NCBI GenBank assembly: GCA_964035545.1
Contig: OZ037768.1
Location: 11,798,741 to 11,862,740, forward strand
DNA: 64,000 nucleotides
Reading direction: 5' to 3'
Origin: Bugula neritina
Lineage: Eukaryota > Bryozoa > Gymnolaemata > Cheilostomatida > Bugulidae
Positions 28,801 through 53,321 of the stretch are shown one piece after another. The notes beneath the pieces are model-generated. The model was not told the origin of the DNA and did no database searches. It saw nothing but the letters and a program-made list of their open reading frames with translations. A program made the translations under genes and the position numbers. Numbering within the stretch: the stretch's first letter is position 1; each line of letters begins with the position of its first letter.

Positions 28801-31800
28801 TTTGTTTTAGTGATTGTTGCATGTTTAATTTGTTGTTTATATGTTCTATTTTTCTTTGGCACATGTTAAATGATCTTCATGCACATTCCTTTTCTCCTGA
28901 TGTTGTTTTTTTGTCAAATTAGAATCTTATTTGTAAAACTAAAAATTTCATGTCTATACGATTTGTTGCTGTAGTATTTGAATATTTTTGTTTTTAATTT
29001 AAGAAAACAGTTTCTGGTAAAAGCATTTCCTAAGCACTATTTTATACCTGCCTGTAGGCTAATGTAAACATTACATCAATTTGCTACGTGTCTGTAACAT
29101 AGTGACGGTTGCATGGGGGAAATTCTTGCAGTAATAATTCTTATTATAATTATATTGCTCTATTCCCTACCATTTCTCTGCACCTCTAAAATTTGTTCTT
29201 ATAACCAGCGTTGAGTCGAATCACGAAGTGTTTGATGAGGATACGGTTGACCTCATCCCTAGAAAGCAAATTCGTAATTTGCTTAGGTAAATCTTCTTCG
29301 CACACAGCTTGTCTCTCTCAATCATCTGCCATGCAATAGTTTCTCTACATAATCAAACATGTGATGATTTTATGACTGTGTGACTCACTAAATAAATTGT
29401 GCAGTAGTTGAGTAGTTGTCTGCCCTTAGAACTCATGCTATTACTTACGTTTGTAGAATTCAATGCTCCCTAAACCCCACTTTTAGCTGCAGTTTGTGTC
29501 ACCTTTTGTGTTATTTCTGTCACTAAATACGCTCAAACAATCAGTTTCTGTTAACTTTTTTCTTCCGAGTCTAACGCAGTATCTTTATTAATATTTCTTT
29601 TGTGTTCTTTCGCCATTTGCTAACAACTTATTATTTAAATTGACTGTGAAATTATTTGATACATGGTTGGTATGTTGTCAACCATTGCCCATGGATGTAT
29701 AACCAGTGTCTGTTGTACTTGTAGTCCTACCAGTCCCATCAACAGCCAACAGAAGGAACACTCATTCAACGGGTAAGTCCATCACTAAATGCCATGGTTA
29801 TATCAAATCTACTTCTACAGTTTCACTAGGCTACTCATTGGTCAGCTCACTCTGTAAGGCTGTCAGCTATTCACTGAAATGTTCTGTGTTTGATTTTAGA
29901 ACTCGGCTTCCGCGAAACAAATCTACCAGCAGCAGCCGATCTATCCCATCTCCCGTCAGTAATAAGGGCTATGCCAGTTTATCAAGGGTAGGTGTTAGTA
30001 TATACGTACATAGTATATACGTATATGGTATATATGTACATGGTATATACGTATATGGTATATACGTACATGGTATATACATACATGGTATATATGTACA
30101 TGGTATATACGTACATGGTATATACGTACATGGTATATACGTACATAGTATATACGTACATGGTATATACGTACATGGTATATATGTACATAGTATATAC
30201 GTACATGGTATATACATACATGGTACATATGTACATAGTATATATGTACATGGTATATAGTTTGCATGTCCTGAGTTATCAATGGTTAGATGTCATATTG
30301 GAGAAGTGTTGTCAAGTAGACAGAGAATAAAATGGTAAAGTTACCATTAGGAACATGAATATTGTGTTATACTCAGTCAACTAACATGTAAATCACAACT
30401 AAACTTCACATAAGGCCCTTGCATAACATGTTGGTTAATGTTTACAGGTTTCCACTCCGATCCATCGTACCCATCAGAAAACAGTGACTTATGTTTAGTC
30501 TAGTGTTTCCTACTCTAAATACATGTTAGCAATTAAGTACTCGTTGATTATACTTTAGAATGTGTAGTTTATTATTCAGTGTTTTACTTATGTTAGTTCC
30601 CATAGTTGAGAGTGTGTGTAGTGTTGCACAGACATATGTTTTGTTGTCCACAATAGCACCAAGCTCTATTCTTGAACTTTCCGAGCACCTAATTTAACTA
30701 AATAAGCTGTATTTTTATTGTTAACACAGGATAGAGGTGCCCAATCACCCAAGACTTCACAATTAGCCTCATTGCCTCGAGATTCTCCCATCAATTCTGG
30801 TGCTATGAGGTCTCCTATGACCACTAGCATCGGCTCTGCCGCATCTCATAGCCGCCTTGATACTGTCTCCACTAGTCACGAGTCTTTAGATCTTACCAAT
30901 ATACCACCAGAATGGTCTGCTTCTTCTGAGGTACCTCCGGTTTTGACCCCTGATGCTAACGCTAACACAAATCCATTCTTTGATAGCCCCGAGATTCGGG
31001 CGTTTCTCTTTGGTACATCGGATAGTATGCTTGGAGAGTTGCCAAGTGTTAGTACTGTTGCTAAGGGGAGCAGTACTGTTGCTAAGGGGAGCAGTAAGGT
31101 GCACTGTGCACCTAACAGCTCATCTCCCCAGCATAACCTTAATCTCCTCCTTCACTCCTCGCCTTCTGCACTTCTAGAATCTGTTGTTGATAGTCCAATG
31201 AGCATATCACCCGCTGGCAGTGTAGCACCTCTTGCCTCTTGTGAAGATGATGCGGATTTATGCTCTCCTGGAGTAAGTTAACATGACCCCCACCTGTTAG
31301 CCGCTGTCACTGAATGGCTGGCTGGCGCATGACCACTGGATGCTGTTAGCAATAACCTGCCACCCTCACTCTGCCGGGCCTATCATTGCATGGAGTTGGT
31401 ACATTTGCTACTGGTTGCTATCATACTTTTTGTTTCCTTGAGTTGCTGCATGACCACTTTCTTGCTATCTATCATACTTGTGCACAGTTATTGAGAAAAC
31501 AGATGGTTCGTCTCTGCGTAGCCGTGCCCTGCCTATTTTATTATGGTTCAGGCCTCCGCAGCAGCTGTGGTGTACTTATAACTATACTGTGTAATCAGTA
31601 GCTGCTTCTGCTGTGCATGCCCCCTCTATCCGTGGAAGCTTCTACGGTAGGCCAACTTCTATCGGCCCACACCGGTCTACTTACACATGACTGCCACTCT
31701 GTAAGACAAGAGAATTCATGCTTAATCTGTCATGAGTTGTGATCTTTGAGTTTCTTTGCCAACTCAGTGGAGTTTTTTGCTGTTGAAGTCATGCATGAAT

Positions 31801-32226
31801 CCTGACCAACCCGGTGTGCCTTTTATGATTTTAATGTTATATAATGAGCAGTTTTATCGTTTTATATTACTTGTGTGTAGTGTATATAATAACCACCACC
31901 TGTATTAATTTTCTATTTTAATTTCTTGAACTCAACTTATTTTATTTCAACAAAAATTTATAAATAGAATTATTGCTAGCAGATATTCGCTCCATTTTAA
32001 TCAAATTTGTCAACTAGTCGTAACAATAGAATTATATTTTATATTTCAAATAACAATTTGTGATGTATAAATTTAGGAAGCATCAGGTGAAGGATCTAGA
32101 TCGAAAAAGCATTTCACCAGCCGACAGGACTCGAAAACAAACGGAGACGTCTTTTCAGCCAACCCATTACCAACACCTGCACCCCGTAAATATGAAAAGA
32201 GAGTATGTGTGACTACGGAACTATGA
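10846..32226 (+). CDS. EPB41L5: Yurt/EPB41L5-type FERM-domain polarity protein
   Basis: Twenty coding exons: 10846-11004, 13862-13966, 14400-14442, 16062-16140, 16502-16602, 17944-18064, 20580-20673, 20928-21016, 24386-24502, 24832-24969, 25460-25618, 26431-26684, 27044-27232, 27877-28074, 28519-28573, 29209-29286, 29725-29772, 29900-29987, 30730-31272 and 32077-32226. They join in frame to 935 residues. Yurt/EPB41L5 proteins limit Crumbs-driven apical growth and link membrane proteins to the cortex. The FERM domain runs from about 37 to 345 ([43 protein letters not shown]). The FERM-adjacent segment follows ([15 protein letters not shown], then [15 protein letters not shown]); in flies this region is an aPKC target. 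A long Ser/Pro-rich disordered part holds the conserved IKSNILKA block. The last residues, VCVTTEL, match the vertebrate EPB41L5 end and fit a class I PDZ ligand. The exon edges at 28074 and 28519 are the least certain. Confidence 0.95.
13430..13625 (-). repeat. Possible tRNA-derived SINE (minus strand)
   Basis: On the minus strand the sequence at about 13625-13585 reads gtggtttagctaag followed closely by gggttcgaacccc, a near-perfect RNA polymerase III B-box. The short gap between the A-like and B boxes, and the absence of a cloverleaf, argue for a SINE head rather than a tRNA gene. It lies in the first EPB41L5 intron. Confidence 0.45.
16725..16930. repeat. AGTAGTACTAGT minisatellite in an EPB41L5 intron
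   Basis: About eight copies of agtagtactagta are separated by variable spacers such as ctgtatacccaagtagaat and ctgtaggcactaaatag. A longer block holding several copies appears twice, showing higher-order duplication. The core contains overlapping palindromes (agtact, actagt). Confidence 0.85.
21436..21618. repeat. Second AGTAGTACTAGT minisatellite in EPB41L5
   Basis: Around eight copies of the core agtagtactagttactga, with degenerate copies such as tatattactagttact, lie in the intron after the exon ending at 21016. The core is the same as in the array near 16.8 kb, but the spacers differ. Confidence 0.85.
25040..25215 (+). repeat. Possible tRNA-derived SINE (plus strand)
   Basis: The segment starts with ggtttaactcagtggtaagt, close to a tRNA D-arm/A-box, and about 45 bases later has ggttgaatcc, a B-box-like motif. 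A non-tRNA body follows (catggagacccagaag). This order is typical of tRNA-derived SINEs. It lies in an EPB41L5 intron. I could not delimit the 3' end or a target duplication. Confidence 0.45.
26245..26405. repeat. Degenerate AT-rich tandem repeat (ataatatataatat...)
   Basis: Imperfect repeats of units like taatatataatataaa fill the end of the intron before the exon at 26431. They stop about 25 bases before the acceptor, so the branch region of this intron lies in or next to the array. Confidence 0.7.
29989..30258. repeat. 15-bp minisatellite (ggtatatacgtacat), about 18 copies
   Basis: A 15-bp unit with alternating purine-pyrimidine steps is repeated about 18 times with single-base variants (gtacat, gtatat, atacat). 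The period is a multiple of three, so it stays open in several frames and yields artificial HGIYV or YTYMV peptides on both strands. It begins right at the gtaggt donor of the EPB41L5 exon ending at 29987. Confidence 0.95.
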
Positions 32227-32988
32227 GTTTGTGTTGACTCAGAATGAGCTGAATATTTATTACTCTTAGCATGTGGAATATTAGTACTCTGTATCAAGTC
32301 TTACTGTTTTATTATTATGCAGTATAAATAGAAGCAAGACAATTCCATGTCAAAACATATTATATATATACAGTATAGTATATCAGAACCATTTTAGTAT
32401 TTTATTGAGCAAACTCATGTAGTCAGAACTAAAAGTTTTATCTCATGTAATATATTCCTAGTAGTGATTATCATGCTACACTAATTGTTTATTTTAATCA
32501 TATTTTGCATATTGTAGAGGTTTTTTCGCTTTTCTTTCAACTCAAACATTTGCTGTTAGGTGCTTATAGCTTTGAGATGCTATTTCGCCAAATTTTCTCT
32601 GTGCATTTTTCAGCATGATGTTCTCTTTATTTATGAAATAGTATCACAGCGATATCAATAGGCAATATTTTACTACATGCTACAGCGATCATACATATCA
32701 AACTTCGCCATAGAAATCCGAATGCCAACCAAAAGCCTGTTGCCTGATGTAATGCTATATTATTGTCAGACCATATCATGAGATTTATTACTGCAACACA
32801 TGGTATGGTAATGCTGTGTTCCTTCTGTAATTATGTAATTTTAGACTAGACTTTCTACTTTTTTATTCAATATATTCTAAATATTATAATTATTTTTGGA
32901 GCATCCTCCTATTATTTACTTAAAATGATTCGATATTTTGAAAAAATAAATTGAACTACTTAAGCCAACTAATAATATGACATTTTTG
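32227..32988. other. Convergent intergenic region; 3' ends of EPB41L5 and the modular gene
   Basis: About 760 bases of AT-rich DNA between two convergent stop codons. A TTTATT at 32862-32867 could be the minus-strand polyadenylation signal of the modular gene, about 120 bases past its stop. No conserved open frame or repeat array is seen. Confidence 0.5.
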
Positions 32989-41760
<8,772 letters not shown>

Positions 41761-42467
41761 ACTATTTGAAGACTGATCAGTGGTCAACACAATACACAGT
41801 GCCTTAATTAATCTTGAAAAGACATTTTCAAGATTCATGCGTGTCAATCTAATCCATGTCTCACTTTGCAAGAAAAACTGAATGCAAAAATGTGCTTTGG
41901 AAAATTTGAATGTTTGGGATTATTGGAAAAATTTTATAAATATTAATTTGTCATGGCTTCCTTGACTTGGAAATGTTTCATATTTGAATTGAATACAACT
42001 AAAAATGCAAAGTATGATAAAAATTAGGAGTAATCGATAAATGCAATGTAAATACACTTGAAGAAGTCTAGCATTATAAAAAATCTATTTATGTAGCCTA
42101 CATTACAATTCACATAATTTAGATAATGTTAACATATCTATGAAACGAAAGTGTTACTAAAAGTTATTCTAGATTGAGGTTATAGTTTTATGCACTACTA
42201 CTTGAGGTATTATTGTGTGCTCGAATAATTACTGCATGTCCACTATGCGGTTGTGCGAAGAACCGAACTAGTTGATGCTTTAAGAAAGAACTGTATTGCA
42301 ATTCTAATTACATACAATCAAAGTTATAGAGAAACTAGCAAAAGAGTACAACATAGAAACTGTTACACAAGGTTAGCCTATCTAGCTGATAGTTATCGTA
42401 TCACTGAGGCTGGGCACCAGAAGGCGCTGTTTATATCTAAGAGGTTGGTCCTGATTGGCTAGTATAG

Positions 42468-42551
42468 AGTTCCTGCGGTGTGACCGCAGGGAGTGATGCG
42501 ATGCCGAACAGAGCTGCGGCATCACTAACGGACTTGTAGTCCCTTGGAACA
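42468..42551. other. GC-rich hairpin cluster, possible structured RNA
   Basis: Within about 85 bases there are three adjacent hairpins. The first is ttcctgcggt pairing with accgcaggga (one G-T pair) around a 3-base loop. The second is agtgatgc with gcatcact, which has a competing form gatgccg with cggcatc. The third is ggact with agtcc around tgt. The outer ends gttcc and ggaac can also pair, closing a multi-branch structure. The block is much richer in GC than its surroundings. I do not recognise a known RNA family. Confidence 0.4.
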
Positions 42552-43611
42552 TTTATGTCTCATAATATAATACAAGTGTTTAGATAGGGAGTAATGGGGG
42601 TATACTTCCCACAGCCACCTCAATATTATGTGTTGTTGTCACTAATACAAAAACTGTTATTATTTTACTCTAACTTTTAATGATTATTTCCTTTCCAAAA
42701 TTAAATTTTTCACTCTCAAAGTTAAATTTGCAATTCATATGTAAAAGTAAAATTTTGTGAGAAAACAATAGCTATATAATACCATTCACACACAAAAACA
42801 TGAGACATGCGTAAGCAATTAATAAAACAAAATTAATTCAATTGCAGCAGCATTGTGATAACTTGGAATCGTGCATTTAGAAGCAATACATGCAGTGTGA
42901 TGGGGTTGTTTTATGTTCAACCACTTGTTATAATTACTATAAATAATTATGTCTTTATATAATAATAAGTGAAATATGTATAAAAGTATAAGAAAAGTAC
43001 AAGCTTACTGTCATTTTTGTTTTGTAGAAATGAACTAAGATATTAAATATTAATATTACTATAATATAGTCTGTATAGATATATCATACAATGAGAACAT
43101 GAATAACAATAACAGGCTTGATTATTAGTCGTTAATTTAGAACACAGCTTTTGCTCAAGTAGAAGGAAAAATATGTATCTAGCTTTAATAGTTTGCATCT
43201 TGCATTCTATAATAAAATCATATTGCAATAACAGCAGTAGAAAGCATCATTTTCTAATTGAAAAAAAACATCTGACAAGCAATGGTGAGTTTAAAAAAAA
43301 ATCATGATGGTATTTTTAAAAATAGAATTTACAACTTTTAAAAAATAATTTCAACATGCAGCCTGACCAAAAGCTGTATCTAAACCACTACACTATCGTT
43401 CTTTTTCCTGTAATTTGCGCAGCATAAGCAGAGTTGTCCACCCTATAAAATTAAAATATTCTGAATATTATATTTATGAACACATTTCATCAATTAAAAC
43501 ATAAATTAATACTAAAATAAAGCTAGATTCAGATAATGCTACAAGTTTGACTTACTTTTCAACTTTTGGTGCACTTCAAGTTTTTCTCTTATTTATCTAC
43601 AGTATCTATAT

Positions 43612-44006
43612 TGTAATGGCTAGCTGAAGTGGAACACTCCCTGTGTCCTGCTAAACATGTGCGATAGTTTATGGCCAGTCATGCCGCTTCTACCTTAGTC
43701 ATTCCGTCTTTTATGCGGCAGGCACCGCAAGTTAATACGGTCAGGACGGCGTAATATAAATACCCCGCCAGTTAGACAATAACAAGTAGAATATAGGTCA
43801 ACCAATCAGGGTCGACCTCCTGCATGTAAACTACACCTTCCGGCGCCCACTGACACAGGAGGACTGGACTAGTAACTAGTAGGCTAACTTATGTAGTTAT
43901 TGTGACAATTGTTTATCTCTTTTATCGACTGATGCACATTCTTTTTAATTTGTGTATTGTTTACTGAAATATATTCTCACGTTCCTGATCTACTCGGATC
44001 CTTACA
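43612..44006 (+). mobile_element. Possible solo LTR
   Basis: The block starts tgtaatggctagctgaag and ends ggatccttaca, giving TG...CA-type ends. Inside is a TATA-like taatataaatacc near 43752 and a ccaatcaggg near 43800. It is richer in GC than its flanks. The first eight bases, tgtaatgg, equal those of the LTR of the element just to the right (which lies in the other orientation). No second copy, primer site or target duplication is visible. Confidence 0.4.
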
Positions 44007-44201
44007 TAACCTCGCATTAGGATGCAGTAACTAGTAACACACAATAAGACTCACAACTAGTAGTGCACAAAACTACAACAATATTCTATAATATATGGAC
44101 ACTCTTTTTTTAACATACATGCAATAACATACGTGATGCATGTAGCATGTAACTAGCGCATGGATTTCTGCAACCCATCTAACGTTCTATTTAACAAGTG
44201 T

Positions 44202-44549
44202 TGTGAGTTTTAGCACAATTATCAAGCGTGGATTGCCTGCCTGCGTATTTAATGTCAATTTAACTAGTAATCACTAGTCTGGCTTGCGTACGATAACCTT
44301 TATTTAATTCGATAAACATAATTCTAACACCACATCAAACTATTATACAACACTGATCAATTATAAACACATGTTACTACTCCGAGTCCTTGCTCTCAAC
44401 AACACATGGTTTCTGCTGACTAACCCGCGAACAGTCACTTGACCGGAACCTTGCCTTCCGGTCTCTCTGATTGGATAGTAGAACATAGTTATAAGTATTC
44501 CCACGCAGGAGGGGACGAACCCATTATTATACTACGTAATCCCATTACA
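44202..44549 (-). repeat. 3' LTR of the zinc-finger element
   Basis: This 348-bp direct repeat is the downstream LTR in element orientation. It carries a CCAAT-type box (ccaatcagagagacc on the minus strand), an A/T-rich possible TATA (ttataac) and an AATAAA on the minus strand at 44304-44299. It has one extra cctg relative to the other LTR. Confidence 0.9.
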
Positions 44550-44560
44550 CCGCCCTTACT
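44550..44560 (-). other. Polypurine-tract-like segment
   Basis: On the minus strand agtaagggcgg lies directly before the TGTAATGG start of the 3' LTR. This is the expected position for the plus-strand primer of an LTR element. The tract has two pyrimidine interruptions, so it is a weak match. Confidence 0.5.
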
Positions 44561-44715
44561 AGCAGAAAGCCCCACTTTCTGATGAAAACAAAACAGTAAA
44601 ATAATGTAAAAAAGTAAAGAAAACCCACAAAGAGAAAGAAGAGAAATATCAAATACATGTACGACATATGTATATAAGTAAGATAAACAGACGGCCAACA
44701 CACAGCTGGCCAGCT

Positions 44716-44739
44716 ACAGAGAGAGAGAGAGAGAGAGAT
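44716..44739. repeat. GA microsatellite inside the LTR element
   Basis: About eleven GA units lie in the non-coding part between the ORF stop and the 3' LTR. Confidence 0.95.
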
Positions 44740-44835
44740 CTGGATCGTCACACAGATATTAGCAGATCAAGCATTTACACGATCACAATGTAGTACCCCG
44801 AGGATAGGCGGGGTGGAATTGTCAACTTCCAACTC

Positions 44836-45621
44836 CTAGTTTTGCAGGGACTGGATTCGGTGTCGTGCTTGCCGTGCACGTAGTCTACGCTTAAGGCGTC
44901 TTACTGAGCCCTTCAGTTCACTAAGGCCTATCGTAGTACTGAGTAAGTCGGGGGCCAGTTGAGTAAATTCATCCTGCAGTCGTAGGAGTCTTTCCTCGAC
45001 GGTTGCTAGTAGGTTAGGCCTGGTTGGAGCTGGTGTCGCTTCTTCTGGGGAATCTGATGCTTCCATGGGGGTGTTGTCTGGCAGGGGTATGATTGCAGCG
45101 ACAGTCTTTACCATGGGGGACTTCTGGCGGGCGGCTGTTAGCAGTGTGTAAAACCCGGAGGATAATGCGGCCCAGGTCAAAGCCTTCTTAACCACTGGTC
45201 TGACGGCTTCTAGATACTGGTCGTAATTGTCCGCGTCCACTACATAGCCTTCGCCTGTGAAACAGTCCATCATATGTGCCAAAACGGGGTATGGATAGAC
45301 GTCGTGAAACCCACACGGACAGAAGCGTAATAGGAAGTGTGCATTCACGTGCAGCTGTAGTCCTTGGTGTGAGGGGAGCTCTTCGTAACACACATGGCAG
45401 GTGTGTTGTGACCTACTTGGTCCCCAGGCTTCTTCAATTTGTCGCTCCGTCTGTCGCGACACCCATATGTGTCTTCGACGCAGCACCGCGGGCAGTCCGT
45501 TGTCCATTTCCGGTCCGTTATCCGAGGAGGAGAGGGGGAATAGATCCTGTGACCCGGAGTTGGTCAATCGAGTGTGATCTTCATTCCTCCGAATGGGTAG
45601 CTCTGTGCCTCTTTCTGTCAT
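44836..45621 (-). CDS. Zinc-finger ORF of the LTR element (261 aa)
   Basis: One uninterrupted frame of 261 codons starts 17 bases past the primer binding site and fills most of the internal region. It has a classical C2H2 finger with Cys75, Cys78, His91 and His95 (C-X2-C-X12-H-X3-H). A second possible finger follows at once, with Cys101, Cys103, His116 and Cys120 (C-X-C-X12-H-X3-C). The C-terminal third (about 205-261) is heptad-like and ends in an Arg-rich segment (VRRLKRRLRARQARHR), which would suit oligomerisation and nucleic-acid binding. No capsid, nucleocapsid knuckle, protease or polymerase motif is seen. By position it stands where gag would be, so a gag-like packaging role is an inference. 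A captured host gene is the alternative. Confidence 0.82.
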   Translation of the reverse strand: MTERGTELPIRRNEDHTRLTNSGSQDLFPLSSSDNGPEMDNGLPAVLRRRHIWVSRQTERQIEEAWGPSRSQHTCHVCYEELPSHQGLQLHVNAHFLLRFCPCGFHDVYPYPVLAHMMDCFTGEGYVVDADNYDQYLEAVRPVVKKALTWAALSSGFYTLLTAARQKSPMVKTVAAIIPLPDNTPMEASDSPEEATPAPTRPNLLATVEERLLRLQDEFTQLAPDLLSTTIGLSELKGSVRRLKRRLRARQARHRIQSLQN

Positions 45622-45637
45622 CTTGATATACGCAAAG

Positions 45638-45655
45638 ATCCCACCGCTGCCACCA
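45638..45655 (-). other. Primer binding site for tRNA-Leu
   Basis: The 18 bases on the minus strand, tggtggcagcggtgggat, are the exact complement of the 3' end of an animal tRNA-Leu including CCA (as remembered, ...atcccaccgctgcca plus cca). The site lies four bases past the CA end of the 5' LTR, where reverse transcription would be primed. Confidence 0.88.
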
Positions 45656-45659
45656 CGGT

Positions 45660-46003
45660 TGTGAGTTTTAGCACAATTATCAAGCGTGGATTGCCTGCGT
45701 ATTTAATGTCAATTTAACTAGTAATCACTAGTCTGGCTTGCGTACGATAACCTTTATTTAATTCGATAAACATAATTCTAACACCACATCAAACTATTAT
45801 ACAACACTGATCAATTATAAACACATGTTACTACTCCGAGTCCTTGCTCTCAACAACACATGGTTTCTGCTGGCTAACCCGCGAACAGTCACTTGACCGG
45901 AACCTTGCCTTCCGGTCTCTCTGATTGGATAGTAGAACATAGTTATAAGTATTCCCACGCAGGAGGGGACGAACCCATTATTATACTACGTAATCCCATT
46001 ACA
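45660..46003 (-). repeat. 5' LTR of the zinc-finger element
   Basis: This 344-bp repeat is nearly identical to 44202-44549. In element orientation it is upstream and would hold the promoter. The bases next to it on the right (ccagg) do not match those left of the other LTR (agtgt). Confidence 0.9.
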
Positions 46004-47178
46004 CCAGGCAACAATTATATAAAATACATTTAAGATTAAATGCTTGAATATTGCATATAAAGTGAAGACTATCTCTACATACTTTATGAAACAGTTATCT
46101 TACCCTAATGTTACATTTTAAGCTATAGATTTCTTTACAGAAGTAATCGCTTACCTTCAGATACAAAGAGAAATGTAACTCTTCAATAACTTACTGAAGG
46201 TGAATTAATCCTTTAAGTTGAAAGGCCTTAATCATTATACATTTTTGTGTATGTTTAGACATTACAGTTGATAAAATACAAAATTAGGTTTGAAACTAAT
46301 ATACTATATTATATAATTTGCAATACAGCAGAAGGGATTAAACAAATAATTCTTTGACAGGCACCATTGCTAGACACTATTAAAGCTTATTTTTAACTGT
46401 TGTCTGCACTTGAAATAAACCGCTAAGCAAACTTTTCAACAGAGTATGAGGCTCAGAGAAACACAAACAAGTCGCATTAAATTCCTAATTGTGAGCTTGC
46501 AATAAAATTAAAAATCCTACATGTTATTATTCCTAAATAAGTGAACACTTCTTGGGTTATGAGGCGTGAGGTAGGGTGAACTGATTGAGCTACAAGTGCG
46601 TAGAGCAATACATTAACTGATGAGTGAATGTATAAACATTTAAAAAACACTTGTAAAAGTAGTAATACTTGATGCAATGTGGTAAAACTTTATTCATCAG
46701 AAATAATTACAGTGAGTTATTAAAAGAGTAGTTACAACACCACAATAGTTTATCAACAATCCACCCGAAGCTGTGAGAGAAAATATTCAGCCAACTACTT
46801 ATGGTAAGTAAAAGCATATATTTAAAAAACGGTAACAATATAGGCGAAAGTATTTCTGAGCCACTTATTAGTACAAAATCATTGAAAGAATGAGTTGAGG
46901 CCTTAGCAAGTTGCAAGTCAACTGAATATTGTAATGCATCACACAGTTTACTCACTTCCACTCATTCACATTCATGTGCTTTTCGACTGACACAAATTGC
47001 AATAAATTAAAGGCAAGAAAAACCAAACAATAACTGATTTAGAAATTAATTACAGAAATTTTGACAACAAATCTGTCAAAATATATCAAATGTGCAGACT
47101 TGACAACATTTAAAGAATCACTATACCCATAGAACACAAGATATATTATGATAGAATGTGTCGAGGAAGAAAAGTATT
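46004..47178. other. AT-rich gap between the LTR element and RETSAT
   Basis: About 1.2 kb of AT-rich DNA holding the RETSAT 3' UTR at its right end. The minus-strand open frames here have no recognisable motif. A TTTATT at about 46689 may act as a distal minus-strand polyadenylation signal. Confidence 0.5.

Positions 47179-53321
<6,143 letters not shown>

Larger units (their letters stand above)
41839..44201. other. Gene-free region upstream of the modular gene, repeat-rich
   Basis: About 2.4 kb with no convincing gene. It holds the hairpin cluster near 42.5 kb, a tRNA-like fragment near 43.38 kb on the minus strand (gtgtagtggtttagatacagc), and a possible solo LTR at 43.6-44.0 kb. The rest is AT-rich and featureless. 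The promoter of the modular gene should lie in the first part. The 69-codon frame at 42253-42462 has no recognisable motif and is not called. Confidence 0.5.
44202..46003 (-). mobile_element. Compact non-autonomous LTR retrotransposon with a zinc-finger ORF
   Basis: Two direct repeats (44202-44549 and 45660-46003) flank 1.1 kb of internal DNA. Read on the minus strand the order is 5' LTR, primer binding site, one 261-codon ORF, a non-coding tail with a GA microsatellite, a short purine tract and the 3' LTR. The LTRs begin TGTAATGG and end CTCACA. They differ by one 4-base indel and one substitution by my reading, so the insertion looks recent. No reverse transcriptase, integrase or protease motif fits in the 1.8 kb, so movement would need a helper element. 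No clear target-site duplication is seen. The internal part is far richer in GC than the surrounding genome. Confidence 0.88.

Noticed and set aside
29706-30330. Open frames on both strands encoding HGIYV/YTYMV-type repeat peptides
   Set aside because: They are translations of the 15-bp minisatellite, whose length is a multiple of three. Only the EPB41L5 exons at 29725-29772 and 29900-29987 are supported.
42253-42462. 69-codon plus-strand frame
   Set aside because: No family likeness and no supporting splice pattern. It lies in a repeat-rich gap.
45276-45626. 116-codon plus-strand frame inside the LTR element
   Set aside because: Shadow of the zinc-finger ORF. It lacks motifs and runs against the PBS/LTR polarity.
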